A stretch of DNA of 64,000 nucleotides from Nocardia abscessus NBRC 100374. GTDB lineage: Bacteria; Actinomycetota; Actinomycetes; Mycobacteriales; Mycobacteriaceae. A model generated the notes under the pieces. The model was not told where the DNA came from. It was given only the letters and a program-made list of their open reading frames with translations, and ran no database searches. Both the position numbers and the translations under genes were made by a program. The stretch is taken from positions 1-64,000 of the forward strand of contig NZ_BAFP01000081.1 in assembly GCF_000308455.1 (NCBI RefSeq), read 5' to 3'. How positions within the stretch are numbered: the stretch's first letter is position 1; the number at the start of each line of letters is the position of its first letter. Below are positions 34,463-42,391 of this stretch, piece by piece.

Positions 34463-35666
34463 GCGGACCGAACCGAGACCCGCACGGATCAACCGGCGGC
34501 GTCTGCTGGGCGGCGGCGCCGTCGCGGCAGGCGCCGCCGGTATCGGGCTCGGCGCGGCCGCCCGCACCGGGCGGCGGGACCCCGATCCGTCGTCGGGGGA
34601 CGCGACGGTGCCGTTCTACGGGCCGCACCAAGCCGGCATCGACACCCTCCCGCAGGCGCATGCGGCGTTCATCGCCTTCGACCTGAAGCCGGGCGCTCGC
34701 CGCGACGACCTCGTCGGACTGCTGAAGATCTGGACCGGCGACGCCGCCCGGCTCACCCAGGGCAGGCCCGCGCTCGCGGACACCGAACCCGAGCTCGCGC
34801 TGCGCCCGGCGCGGCTCACCGTCACGGTGGGTTTCGGACCCGCGGTGTTCCCGGCGACCGGGCTCGAGCAGCACCGGCCGTCCTGGCTGCGGCCGTTACC
34901 GCCGTTCGCCATCGACCGGCTCGAACCGGCGTGGACCGGCGGCGACCTGCTCCTGCAGGTCTGCGCCGACGAGGTGACCACGGTCTCGCACGCGGTGCGG
35001 GTGCTGTGCCGGAGCGTGTCCTCACTGGTCACGGTGCGCTGGGTGCAGCGCGGATTCCGGAATGCCGCGCCGGGCAGGACACCGCGCAACCTGATGGGCC
35101 AGGTCGACGGCACGGTGAACCTCGCGCCCGGCACGCCGGAGTTCGCCCGTCTGGTGTGGGATGACGGCGCGGCCCGGCCGTGGCTGGGCGGCGGCACGTC
35201 GTGCGTGCTGCGGCGGATAGCGATGGCACTGGACACCTGGGACGAAATCGACCGCGAGGAAAGGGAACTCACCGTCGGCCGCACCGTCGCCAACGGCGCG
35301 CCGCTGACCGGTGCCGACGAGTTCGACGAGCCGGACTTCGCGGCGGTGGACGCGAACGGGATACCGGTCATCCCACCGTCCTCGCACATCGCGCGCGCTC
35401 ATCACACGCACGACGGCGAGCGCTTCCTGCGACGTGGCTACAACTACGACGACGCGCCCACGCCCGGCCGGATCTCCAACTCGGGTTTGCTGTTCGCCGC
35501 CTACCAGCGCGACGTGGACACCCAGTTCGTTCCGGTGCAACGCCGGCTCGCGGAGTTCGACGCGCTCAATGTCTGGACGACGCCGATCGGTTCCGCGGTG
35601 TTCGTGATCCCGCCGGGAGTTCCGGCGCCGGGCGGCTACCTCGGGCAATCGCTGTTCGAGGCCTGA
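34455..35666 (+). CDS. Tat-exported Dyp-type haem peroxidase
   Basis: A 403-residue Dyp peroxidase starting at a GTG inside the end of the chaperone gene. The N-terminus has a twin-arginine signal, INRRRLLGGGAVAAGAAG. The diagnostic GxxDG motif is GQVDGTVN at about residue 216, and the C-terminal part (FLRRGYNYDD then LLFAAYQRDVDTQFVPVQRR) matches EfeB-like enzymes. Overlapping translation with a copper chaperone suggests a shared role in metal or oxidant handling at the cell surface. EfeU/EfeO iron-uptake partners are absent, so it may not be part of an iron importer. Confidence 0.93.
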   Translation: MAERTEPRPARINRRRLLGGGAVAAGAAGIGLGAAARTGRRDPDPSSGDATVPFYGPHQAGIDTLPQAHAAFIAFDLKPGARRDDLVGLLKIWTGDAARLTQGRPALADTEPELALRPARLTVTVGFGPAVFPATGLEQHRPSWLRPLPPFAIDRLEPAWTGGDLLLQVCADEVTTVSHAVRVLCRSVSSLVTVRWVQRGFRNAAPGRTPRNLMGQVDGTVNLAPGTPEFARLVWDDGAARPWLGGGTSCVLRRIAMALDTWDEIDREERELTVGRTVANGAPLTGADEFDEPDFAAVDANGIPVIPPSSHIARAHHTHDGERFLRRGYNYDDAPTPGRISNSGLLFAAYQRDVDTQFVPVQRRLAEFDALNVWTTPIGSAVFVIPPGVPAPGGYLGQSLFEA

Positions 35667-35712
35667 CCCGTGTTCGGCGCCGACGAGCACGCACCCGCCG
35701 GCGCCGAACAGG

Positions 35713-36072
35713 TCAGGTCCACAGGACGGCTACGAGAACGTTGACGATCGCCAGCACGCCCGCGGCGTGGGTCAGCCACGGCACCGACTTGCCGCGCTTG
35801 TCCCGCCCACGTCCGATCTCGGCGAATGCGGCCACCGCCACCGAAACGATCAGCTTCACGCCGATCTTCGCCATGTCCGGGTCCTTGCCGAGGGAGTCGA
35901 TGGATTCGGCCATGCCGACCAGGATCACCCCCGTGACGATCTGCAACCGCGCACCCCAGACCATGAGTTCCGAGACGCGAGGCTGCCCCGCGGCATAGCC
36001 ACCCACCACTGCGGCCATGCCGAGCAGGTGCGCGACGACTACGACGTTGTAGACGACTTCTGACACGTTCAC
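35713..36072 (-). CDS. Small integral membrane protein
   Basis: From the GTG at 36072 (a second GTG lies at 36066) the product is 119 residues with four hydrophobic helices: NVVVVAHLLGMAAVVGGY, LMVWGARLQIVTGVILVGMA, IGVKLIVSVAVAAFAEIG and WLTHAAGVLAIVNVLVAVLW. The conserved His and Arg inside helices resemble small actinobacterial membrane proteins of unknown function. It converges on the Dyp gene and is probably monocistronic. Confidence 0.75.
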   Translation of the reverse strand: MNVSEVVYNVVVVAHLLGMAAVVGGYAAGQPRVSELMVWGARLQIVTGVILVGMAESIDSLGKDPDMAKIGVKLIVSVAVAAFAEIGRGRDKRGKSVPWLTHAAGVLAIVNVLVAVLWT

Positions 36073-36248
36073 GCTGCAAACATGCCACGGTTTCGGTGAC
36101 AGCGCACAGTACCGATACCGGCGACCTGGCGGCACGCGTTTCCCCATCGAGCAGACCGTCACATCGCCGCGCAGCTGTGCGGGCGCGGCCTGTATCAGGC
36201 GACGCCGGTCTGGGAGACCGCCGACCTGTGACGAAGTCCAACCATGAA

Positions 36249-36261
36249 ACGTGATACACGT
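36249..36261. promoter_or_regulatory. Palindrome upstream of the DUF6400 gene
   Basis: ACGTG-ATA-CACGT is a perfect inverted repeat 74 bases before the DUF6400 start, in an AT-richer stretch that also holds TTTTCGAAAA (36303-36312). It is an operator candidate without an assigned protein. Confidence 0.4.
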
Positions 36262-36334
36262 CATTGCCCGAGAAGGCGTATTTGGGCATCGTCATCAATT
36301 CGTTTTCGAAAAGAGCCTGGTTGGAGATGCCCGG

Positions 36335-36565
36335 ATGGCCGACCACAATTTTGCCTACGACCTCACGCTGGACGAGGCACGACGGCGCAGCGCCGTCGTC
36401 GCGGCGCTCGGTGACGACTGGGATCCCGTGGCGGTGCTCGCCGAGGAAGTTCTGGCCTACGACATGCTGTACTCGAATCTCGACGATGAGCAGCAGCGGA
36501 TCTACGAGGAACTCGTCCAGGCCGGGATCCTCCCGGATCGGGCTATGCGCAACATTGCCGACTGA
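36335..36565 (+). CDS. DUF6400-like small acidic protein
   Basis: A 76-residue protein from the ATG at 36335, with GGAG about ten bases upstream; the longer open frame from 36251 lacks a better start. It begins MADHNFAYDLTLDEARRRSA and continues with AALGDDWDPVAVLAEEVLAYDMLYSNLD, an acidic helical protein of the DUF6400 type. It lies beside, and points toward, the end of the redox operon on the other strand, so the two transcripts converge. A functional link is possible but unproven. Confidence 0.75.
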   Translation: MADHNFAYDLTLDEARRRSAVVAALGDDWDPVAVLAEEVLAYDMLYSNLDDEQQRIYEELVQAGILPDRAMRNIAD

Positions 36566-36709
36566 TGTTCGGCCTCTTGCCTCCGGCGAGTCGTGACCTG
36601 GCTGCTCCGGCTCTCGGCTGAGTTCGGATACTGCAACCGTTCCACCCATCGGGCACCACTTTGCCCCGGCCACTGATCCGACGGCGACGGACCCACGGGA
36701 GGAGTTACC

Positions 36710-36763
36710 GTGTTGTCTACTGTAATGATCTTGAGGCTGGCGGGGCCCTTGCGGCACGGGTAA
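36710..36763 (+). CDS. Possible 17-residue micro-ORF
   Basis: GGGAGGAG at 36697-36704 is followed at ideal spacing by GTG and an 18-codon frame (MLSTVMILRLAGPLRHG, then TAA). The ribosome-binding site is one of the strongest in the window, but no homologue is known to me. It ends nine bases before the stop of the ABM gene on the opposite strand. Confidence 0.3.
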   Translation: MLSTVMILRLAGPLRHG

Positions 36764-36772
36764 TGCCGCCGT

Positions 36773-37129
36773 TCAGCCGCCGACCGCAGCGCCGCGGACG
36801 AAGCCGGCGAAGCGGTCGGCGAATTCGGCGCTGACGTAGAGCTTGCCGTCGTTGCACACGAACAGGTGCAGGTTGTCGGCCAGCCACTTTGTGAAGATGG
36901 AGCCTTTGCGGTGGGCTTCGAAGGCTTCGCGGTCTTTCCAGGCGCCGAGGAAGATCACCTCGTTCGAGTTCGGAGGAGGCAGCGAGCCTGTCGCGTCGGC
37001 GGTGTGCAGACAGTACATGAGGGTGTCGTCCTCATGTTGTTCCACCTGCTTCACCAGTTCTTTGAGTGCGGTCACGGCTTCGTCGCCCTTGCCGGGGACA
37101 TGCCACCACTTCGTCACGATGCAGATCAT
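36773..37129 (-). CDS. ABM-domain (antibiotic biosynthesis monooxygenase) protein
   Basis: A 118-residue protein from the ATG at 37129. It has the ABM ferredoxin-like fold signature: MICIVTKWWHVPGKGDEAVTALKELV, then TLMYCLHTAD, EVIFLGAWKDREAFEAHRKG. Members are small cofactor-free monooxygenases or haem-degrading enzymes acting on quinols, aromatics or haem. It lies 13 bases after the ferritin-like gene stop and is the last gene of the minus-strand redox operon. Confidence 0.88.
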   Translation of the reverse strand: MICIVTKWWHVPGKGDEAVTALKELVKQVEQHEDDTLMYCLHTADATGSLPPPNSNEVIFLGAWKDREAFEAHRKGSIFTKWLADNLHLFVCNDGKLYVSAEFADRFAGFVRGAAVGG

Positions 37130-37142
37130 TTGGCCTGACCTC

Positions 37143-38294
37143 TCAGTTCTGCGGCCTGTTCGCGCTGTGCGCCCGGTCATTGTGGGTTACGTAGCAGAAT
37201 CTGGGGCACAGCGTGTGCCCCGGGGAGTTCGGATGCGGGATGCGCATCAGGCCGATGGCCATGTTCTTCAGTGCATACATGCCGTGGACGGCTTGCTGGA
37301 GCTGGGATTCGGCTGTCGCGGCGGCGCCGTTGTGGCCGGTCACCGCGTTGTTGTTCCGGCCCGAGAGGGCGTGGTAGAGGTTGTCGATAAGTTGCGTGTA
37401 CGCGAGGTCGAATGCGATCAGTGCGGCGTGTTCGGGGCTGTCGGTAGGTGGGCTGTTGTGTGGGTCGTGCAGCGCCGGGTGGACGGCGTCATACTCGATC
37501 GGCAGGATTGCCCCTTCGGGTTTCTCGCCGGCAGTCTGGTCGCGGCGGAAGCGGCGGCCGGTTCGGAGTTCACGGAAGCGGGCGTAGTGGGAGTACATCT
37601 TCCATCGGGAGCCGAGATCGTCGCCGTCGATGACCGCCTGCCTCCCTAATGCCTCCTGAGGAAGCCCTTCGCCCTCGTCCACGATCTTGTTGATCGCATT
37701 CACCGCGCTGGCACGGTCTATCACCTCGATCACCTGGCCCGCGCCGCCGTAGTACTGCGTGCTCGGCACCTGATTACCGTGGGCGAAGTCCGAATCCTGG
37801 ACTATGTGGTCGTCATTCAGCGCGGTGGTGATCGCGTGATAGAACTGGCCGATGGTCTGGTAGCCAACCGAGCTGGTCGCGGTCAGGTAATCCGCGCCGT
37901 GCAGCGGGTGCTCGATCCGGAGGAAGGTTTCCACGGCGTCCGGCGAGAAGGGGCGCAGTTCGAGTATGCCCAGGCCGGATATCACGGGACTGATCAGCGG
38001 GTAGGAGGGGATCGGGCTGAGATTTGTGTAGCTCTGGAAGTTGACGGGTTCGGTGCTCGGCCGCGTTCCGAGGGCGTTGAGGACGTTGGCCGCGAGCGTC
38101 ATGTGGAGCATTTCCTCCATGACGACGCTGCGGATGGTCTGTGCCGCGTCGGCGTTGTGGCCCTCTTCGATGGAGTAGAGGGCGGTGAGGTAGACCGGGA
38201 TGGTGCTCAGCTCGACGCCGACGGCGAGTTGCAGGGCGGCTGTCAGCTCCGCAAGATCGCGGATGGGAGTCGGAACGGTCTGTTGTTCGTTCAC
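37143..38294 (-). CDS. Ferritin-like protein, VioB/iminophenylpyruvate-dimer-synthase type
   Basis: A 383-residue protein starting at a GTG overlapping the GMC stop by four bases. The N-terminal 220 residues carry the ferritin-like helical domain found in VioB/RebD: LQLAVGVELSTIPVYLTALYSI, then SVVMEEMLHMTLAANVLNALG. The Glu (E29), the EExxH set and a second EHPLHGAD region are potential diiron or haem ligands. VioB couples indolepyruvate imines. Here only the domain is shared, not the 1000-residue enzyme. The C-terminal half is poorly conserved. In this operon it may oxidise or dimerise the product of the flavin enzymes. Confidence 0.82.
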   Translation of the reverse strand: MNEQQTVPTPIRDLAELTAALQLAVGVELSTIPVYLTALYSIEEGHNADAAQTIRSVVMEEMLHMTLAANVLNALGTRPSTEPVNFQSYTNLSPIPSYPLISPVISGLGILELRPFSPDAVETFLRIEHPLHGADYLTATSSVGYQTIGQFYHAITTALNDDHIVQDSDFAHGNQVPSTQYYGGAGQVIEVIDRASAVNAINKIVDEGEGLPQEALGRQAVIDGDDLGSRWKMYSHYARFRELRTGRRFRRDQTAGEKPEGAILPIEYDAVHPALHDPHNSPPTDSPEHAALIAFDLAYTQLIDNLYHALSGRNNNAVTGHNGAAATAESQLQQAVHGMYALKNMAIGLMRIPHPNSPGHTLCPRFCYVTHNDRAHSANRPQN

Positions 38295-40366
38295 GCGTGC
38301 GATCCCTTCTGCTGACCCAGGATCTCGGCGATCTGGTCGCCGGTGCGGATGGCCAGTGCGGTCATGGTGAGGGTCGGGTTGGAGGTGCCCAGTGTCGGCA
38401 TGCTGCCGCAGCCGACGATGTAGAGGTTGGGCAGGTCGTGACTGCGCTGGAAGCTGTCGACGACCGAATCCGTCGGATCGTCGCCCATGCGGTGCGTGCC
38501 CACGACGTGGCCCGCGCCGCGCACCCAGTAGGTCTCATCCCCGACCACCACGGCCGCCGCGTCCGAGGCGTCGTAGTGGGTGTAGTCGCCCGGCTGGTAT
38601 GTGGGGCGCTGTTGGGGCTTGGCGATGCCGAGATACTCGAACAGTTGCCTGCTCGCTTCCGCTGCCCAGGGCAGCGATTTGCGTACGTACTCCGAGAGGT
38701 CGTATTCGATGACCGGGCGGTGCTTGCCGAGCGCGTCCTTGTATCGGTCGTCGATGGTGACCCGGTTTCTCTGCTCGGGGTCCTGTTCGAGCTCCCAGGC
38801 GATCCGGAATTGACGGGGCAGGACATCTCCGAGTCTGGTGCGCAGATTCTTGCCGTACAGCGGGCCCTTGTCTTTCTCACCGATGTCGACCAGGTCGTGG
38901 ACCGTGTCATAGGGGGCGTTCTCCGGGAAGTTCCAGCCCCAGTTGCCGATCTCGACACGGAAGGCGGTCCGGTCGCCGCGGAAGTCACCGTCGCGGAAGG
39001 AAGGGATGCCGGACGTGGAGCCGGGGCCCCGGAAGGCGCCGACGTTGTCCTCGAGCAGTCCCCAGGTGAGCAACAGCGGATGGTCCATCAGGTTGCGGCC
39101 TACCTGGTCGCTGCGGTTGGCAGCCTGGGAGGCCAGCAGCAGGGTGGCGTTCTCGATGGCATTCGCGGCGAGCACGTAGATGTCGGCGGTCGCCGTGTGC
39201 TCCTGTGGTGGGCGGCCGTCGTCGAAGTAGGTCATGTATGTCACGCCGGTGACCACACCCGTCGGTCCCTTGTCATCGGAGGCCACTCCACGACCACGCG
39301 GGACGGCCGAGAACTCCGGGGTGTGCAACACACGGGTGACGACGCACTGGCTGCGCACAGTGACGCGGGCCTTGGACGGCGGGTTCGCCGACGTGGAGTC
39401 GGGGTAGTTGATGATCAGCTCGTACAGAGTTTTGAGCGCACTGTATTTCGCCTGGGCGGGGCAGATCGGAATGCAGCTCGAGTTGCCTTCGCAGCGCTGC
39501 CCCTGGTCGGCGTTGCCGACAGCACCGACGACCCGGTACGACTCGGTGGTCGGGGTGGAGTTGCGGGCTACGGGGGTGTTGCTGACCGTGAGCGTGAATT
39601 CGTGGCTGTCCAGGGGCTCGGAAAAGTTGGGATCCGGGAGGGTGTCCGGAGGGTCGGGAACGGGACCGGGGACATCCGGGAAGTCACCGAACAGCGTGAC
39701 TGTCTTGTTGTCGATCTTGCCCTTGATGTAGTTGTCGAGATAGCTGGATGGAATCGGTCGCATGGGGAAGTAGTAGGCCCCGTGCCCGAACCTGTCTCCG
39801 TCCTCGCTCTGGAAGTAGTTCGTCGGCTCGATGCCGGGGTAGTTCTGATCGTCCACGTCTCCCGCAACGCCGATGATGTCCCACTCGGCCCGCTCGTAGT
39901 ACGGCTTCACATCCTCGTAGGTCAGCGGCCAGTCGACGCCCCTGTTGTATGTCGTCTGCATCTTGAAGTCGTTGGGGAGCATCCGCAGGCAGGTGCCGAG
40001 CCAGTGCAGGGTCGTGCCACCGAGCGTGCGGGCGTAGTCACTGCCGAAGGGCATCGGGCCCTTCTGAACAAAATATCCCTTGCTGCTGGGCGGCCGGTCG
40101 ATGTCGAGCACATCGGGCTGGGGTGCAGAACTCGTCGCGGGATAAGGGGAGTTGGGCACCTTGTACAGGGCCTGCTGGTACGCCTGGACATAGGTGTCGT
40201 ACTTGTCGGCGCTCATGGCTGTGGCCCGGCCGGCCTCCAGGATCAGGATGTGGGGGTGCCGGGGCGGATTCTGCGCGGCGGCCTGCTCGATGACGGTCTT
40301 GGCGATGGTGGCCGCGGCGATGCCTCCGCCGACGATCACCAGATCGAAATGCTCGGGCTTGCTCAT
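38291..40366 (-). CDS. GMC-family dehydrogenase large subunit with predicted [3Fe-4S] site
   Basis: A 691-residue GMC flavoprotein. The FAD-binding Rossmann motif is DLVIVGGGIAAATIAKTV (residues 8-25). A second FAD motif lies in ARTLGGTTLHWLGTC (112-126). The C-terminal catalytic block contains GTHRMGDDP and SNPTLTMTALAIRTGDQIA. Cys292, Cys298 and Cys302 (C-X5-C-X3-C in RCEGNSSCIPICPAQ) match the iron-sulphur ligand spacing of FAD-dependent glucose and sorbitol dehydrogenases. Its ATG overlaps the small-subunit stop by four bases. No signal peptide is present, so it should work in the cytosol unless carried across. The substrate is an alcohol or sugar in known relatives; unknown here. Confidence 0.9.
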   Translation of the reverse strand: MSKPEHFDLVIVGGGIAAATIAKTVIEQAAAQNPPRHPHILILEAGRATAMSADKYDTYVQAYQQALYKVPNSPYPATSSAPQPDVLDIDRPPSSKGYFVQKGPMPFGSDYARTLGGTTLHWLGTCLRMLPNDFKMQTTYNRGVDWPLTYEDVKPYYERAEWDIIGVAGDVDDQNYPGIEPTNYFQSEDGDRFGHGAYYFPMRPIPSSYLDNYIKGKIDNKTVTLFGDFPDVPGPVPDPPDTLPDPNFSEPLDSHEFTLTVSNTPVARNSTPTTESYRVVGAVGNADQGQRCEGNSSCIPICPAQAKYSALKTLYELIINYPDSTSANPPSKARVTVRSQCVVTRVLHTPEFSAVPRGRGVASDDKGPTGVVTGVTYMTYFDDGRPPQEHTATADIYVLAANAIENATLLLASQAANRSDQVGRNLMDHPLLLTWGLLEDNVGAFRGPGSTSGIPSFRDGDFRGDRTAFRVEIGNWGWNFPENAPYDTVHDLVDIGEKDKGPLYGKNLRTRLGDVLPRQFRIAWELEQDPEQRNRVTIDDRYKDALGKHRPVIEYDLSEYVRKSLPWAAEASRQLFEYLGIAKPQQRPTYQPGDYTHYDASDAAAVVVGDETYWVRGAGHVVGTHRMGDDPTDSVVDSFQRSHDLPNLYIVGCGSMPTLGTSNPTLTMTALAIRTGDQIAEILGQQKGSHA

Positions 40367-40866
40367 CGTGCTCCTTCACGGTCAGAAGGTCGCGGGCCGG
40401 TCGGGGGTTGTGCCCAAGAGCCGAAGCCGGGCGCCTTGGCGCCCATCGGATGTGCCCCGGCCGCGGCCCAGACCAGGCCCTCCCGATATGCCTGGGCGGA
40501 GATGACGTGTTCCACGTCGTTCGCGGTCGACCCGTGTTTGTCGCGGTAGGCCGGCGGCAGCGGATACCAGCGGCCGAGGTACCAGAGCTTGATCAGGCTG
40601 AGGACGACCGGACGGTACCGCTCAGCGTGGATCACCTTCAGCTCGAGAGCCGCATTGTTGTTCTTGTGGTTCTCGCGGTCCTGAGCGAGGGCATCGCCGG
40701 CGTCTCGGAGCAGGTGTCCGGCTTCGCGTTCGCCGATGATGCGCAGAAGGGTGTCGTAGTAGGTGTCGAGCAGACCGGTGGCTCCCAGTTCCGCCCGGTC
40801 GAAGCCGGTGAGGGCCACCGACAGGTCGGTGAAGATCTGTCGAGGTGTGGGTGTGTCGTTGGCCAT
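40363..40866 (-). CDS. Small subunit of the GMC dehydrogenase (FAD-SLDH type)
   Basis: A 167-residue protein matching the sorbitol/fructose/glucose dehydrogenase small-subunit pattern: FTDLSVALTGFDRAEL near the N-terminus, LLDTYYDTLLRIIG, and SLIKLWYLGRWYP with AYREGLVWAAAGAHPMGAKAPGFGSW toward the end. In described relatives this subunit carries a Tat signal that co-exports the large subunit. Here the N-terminus is only MANDTPTPRQIF, without such a signal. Four-base overlap with the large-subunit gene supports a stable complex. Confidence 0.82.
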   Translation of the reverse strand: MANDTPTPRQIFTDLSVALTGFDRAELGATGLLDTYYDTLLRIIGEREAGHLLRDAGDALAQDRENHKNNNAALELKVIHAERYRPVVLSLIKLWYLGRWYPLPPAYRDKHGSTANDVEHVISAQAYREGLVWAAAGAHPMGAKAPGFGSWAQPPTGPRPSDREGAR

Positions 40867-40898
40867 GGAGGTACTCCCGAGCAGGGTCGGTGCGGGGA

Positions 40899-42389
40899 TC
40901 AGTAAAGGGTCCGGTTGAGCGGGCTGAGGTCCAACGGGCGGGAATCGAGGTTCGGCCGGTAGTCGGAGTCGACCGACTGCTGGAAGTGGAAGAAGGGGTG
41001 GGGGCCCGGATCGGCCTTGTGCTTGATTTCCTTCAACCGCTTCAGGTTGTCGCCGTAGTAGGCCGTGGCCCAGTCCCTTTGGAGTGGGTCGATGTAGTTG
41101 ACGTAGGCGCCGTGGAAGTCATTTTTGAGTGCTTCGCCGTAGTCGAAGGCCCATTCCACGTTGTGCCGGGTTTCGGCCGGGTTGTTCCAGATAGCTTTGA
41201 GTTCGAAGACGTAGCGCTTGTCGCGATGCGGGTACGGGCCTTGGTCGCGGCGATTCTCGGCGCAGACCTGGCCGCGGCCGTGGGTCCAGACGACGAAGCT
41301 CTCCTTCGACGGCGCGGTCTCCGAATGTTTCAGGAGGGCCTCGATCATTTGCGGAGTCCAGCCCTTGTTTCCGATCACTCCGGAGCGGATATAGGCCAGT
41401 CGGTTGCCGACGAGGGTGGCCTTGCCGAAGACGGCCTCCCACGTCGGCAGCGGCATCGCGTACAGATGGGTGGCGAGAGGTTTCAGCCTGAGCATCGGCC
41501 GGAGTAGGTCGATGCCGTCGGCGAACTCACCGTTGTAGACCGGGGTGATCCGGAAAGTGGGGATCCTGCGGGTCGGCTCCGTCGGGTCCGTCTGGTAGCC
41601 GATGTAGCCGTAGGCGGCCATCGCGTCGGGGGCGCCTGCGGCCCATGCGTCGTAGGCCGCGATCACGTGCTCGGCTCGATCCAGGGGGAAGGACAGTTCA
41701 CCGCCGAGCATGGTCGCGGTGGGCGGACGTTGCAGTTGCAGGGTCATCTCGACGGCGACTCCGAAATTGCCGCCGCCACCGCCCCGGCAGGCCCAGAAAA
41801 GTTCTCGGTCGTCGGCGTCGGCGGTGGCGGTGAGGGTGCGCAGCTTGCCGGCGGCGTCGACGAGTTTGATCTCGGTGACGTTGTCGCTGCCGAGTCCGTA
41901 GGAGCGGGACACGAAGCTGTAGCCGCCGCCCAGGAGGAAGCCGGGCAGGCCCACGGTGAGGCAGCCACCGCCGACAGGTACCAGCCCGGGGTGGTGGGCG
42001 ACGTAGTTGTACACATCGCTCCAGGTGGCGCCCATCTGCACGGTCAGCCGGTTGTTGTGCTTGTCCAGTGTCATGGTTTTCATCAGCCCGAGGTCCAGCA
42101 CCACGCCGCCCCAGTTCAGGCAGTACCCGGCGGCACTGTGCCCGCCGCCGCGCACCGTCAGGGGCAAGCCGGTTCGACGCGCGAACGTGATGGCGTGTTC
42201 GACATCGTCGTAGGAGTTGGCACGGATGATGTATGCCGGTTCGGTTCGGGTGCGGCCATTGTCGATGGCGACGACCTGTGCGTAGTCGCGGCTGCCTGGT
42301 TCGCACACATAGCCGCTCAAGTGTCGGACCAGGTCGTTGAAGGCACTCCTGTGATCGGAGTCGTTGACGGTGCTCGTGTGACCGGCCAT
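40899..42389 (-). CDS. BBE-type FAD-linked oxidase, probably bicovalent flavin
   Basis: A 496-residue oxidoreductase from the ATG at 42389 with GGAAGGGAG upstream. The PCMH FAD-binding domain has His84 in VRGGGHSAAG and Cys143 in GGCLTVG, the two residues that attach FAD covalently in berberine-bridge-type oxidases. The C-terminal BBE domain ends with YYGDNLKRLKEIKHKADPGP and the FHFQQSV segment. Such enzymes oxidise sugars, alcohols or aromatic secondary metabolites with O2, producing H2O2. It starts two bases after the Dyp peroxidase stop, and the pairing of an H2O2 producer with a peroxidase is suggestive. Confidence 0.92.
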   Translation of the reverse strand: MAGHTSTVNDSDHRSAFNDLVRHLSGYVCEPGSRDYAQVVAIDNGRTRTEPAYIIRANSYDDVEHAITFARRTGLPLTVRGGGHSAAGYCLNWGGVVLDLGLMKTMTLDKHNNRLTVQMGATWSDVYNYVAHHPGLVPVGGGCLTVGLPGFLLGGGYSFVSRSYGLGSDNVTEIKLVDAAGKLRTLTATADADDRELFWACRGGGGGNFGVAVEMTLQLQRPPTATMLGGELSFPLDRAEHVIAAYDAWAAGAPDAMAAYGYIGYQTDPTEPTRRIPTFRITPVYNGEFADGIDLLRPMLRLKPLATHLYAMPLPTWEAVFGKATLVGNRLAYIRSGVIGNKGWTPQMIEALLKHSETAPSKESFVVWTHGRGQVCAENRRDQGPYPHRDKRYVFELKAIWNNPAETRHNVEWAFDYGEALKNDFHGAYVNYIDPLQRDWATAYYGDNLKRLKEIKHKADPGPHPFFHFQQSVDSDYRPNLDSRPLDLSPLNRTLY

Positions 42390-42391
42390 GG

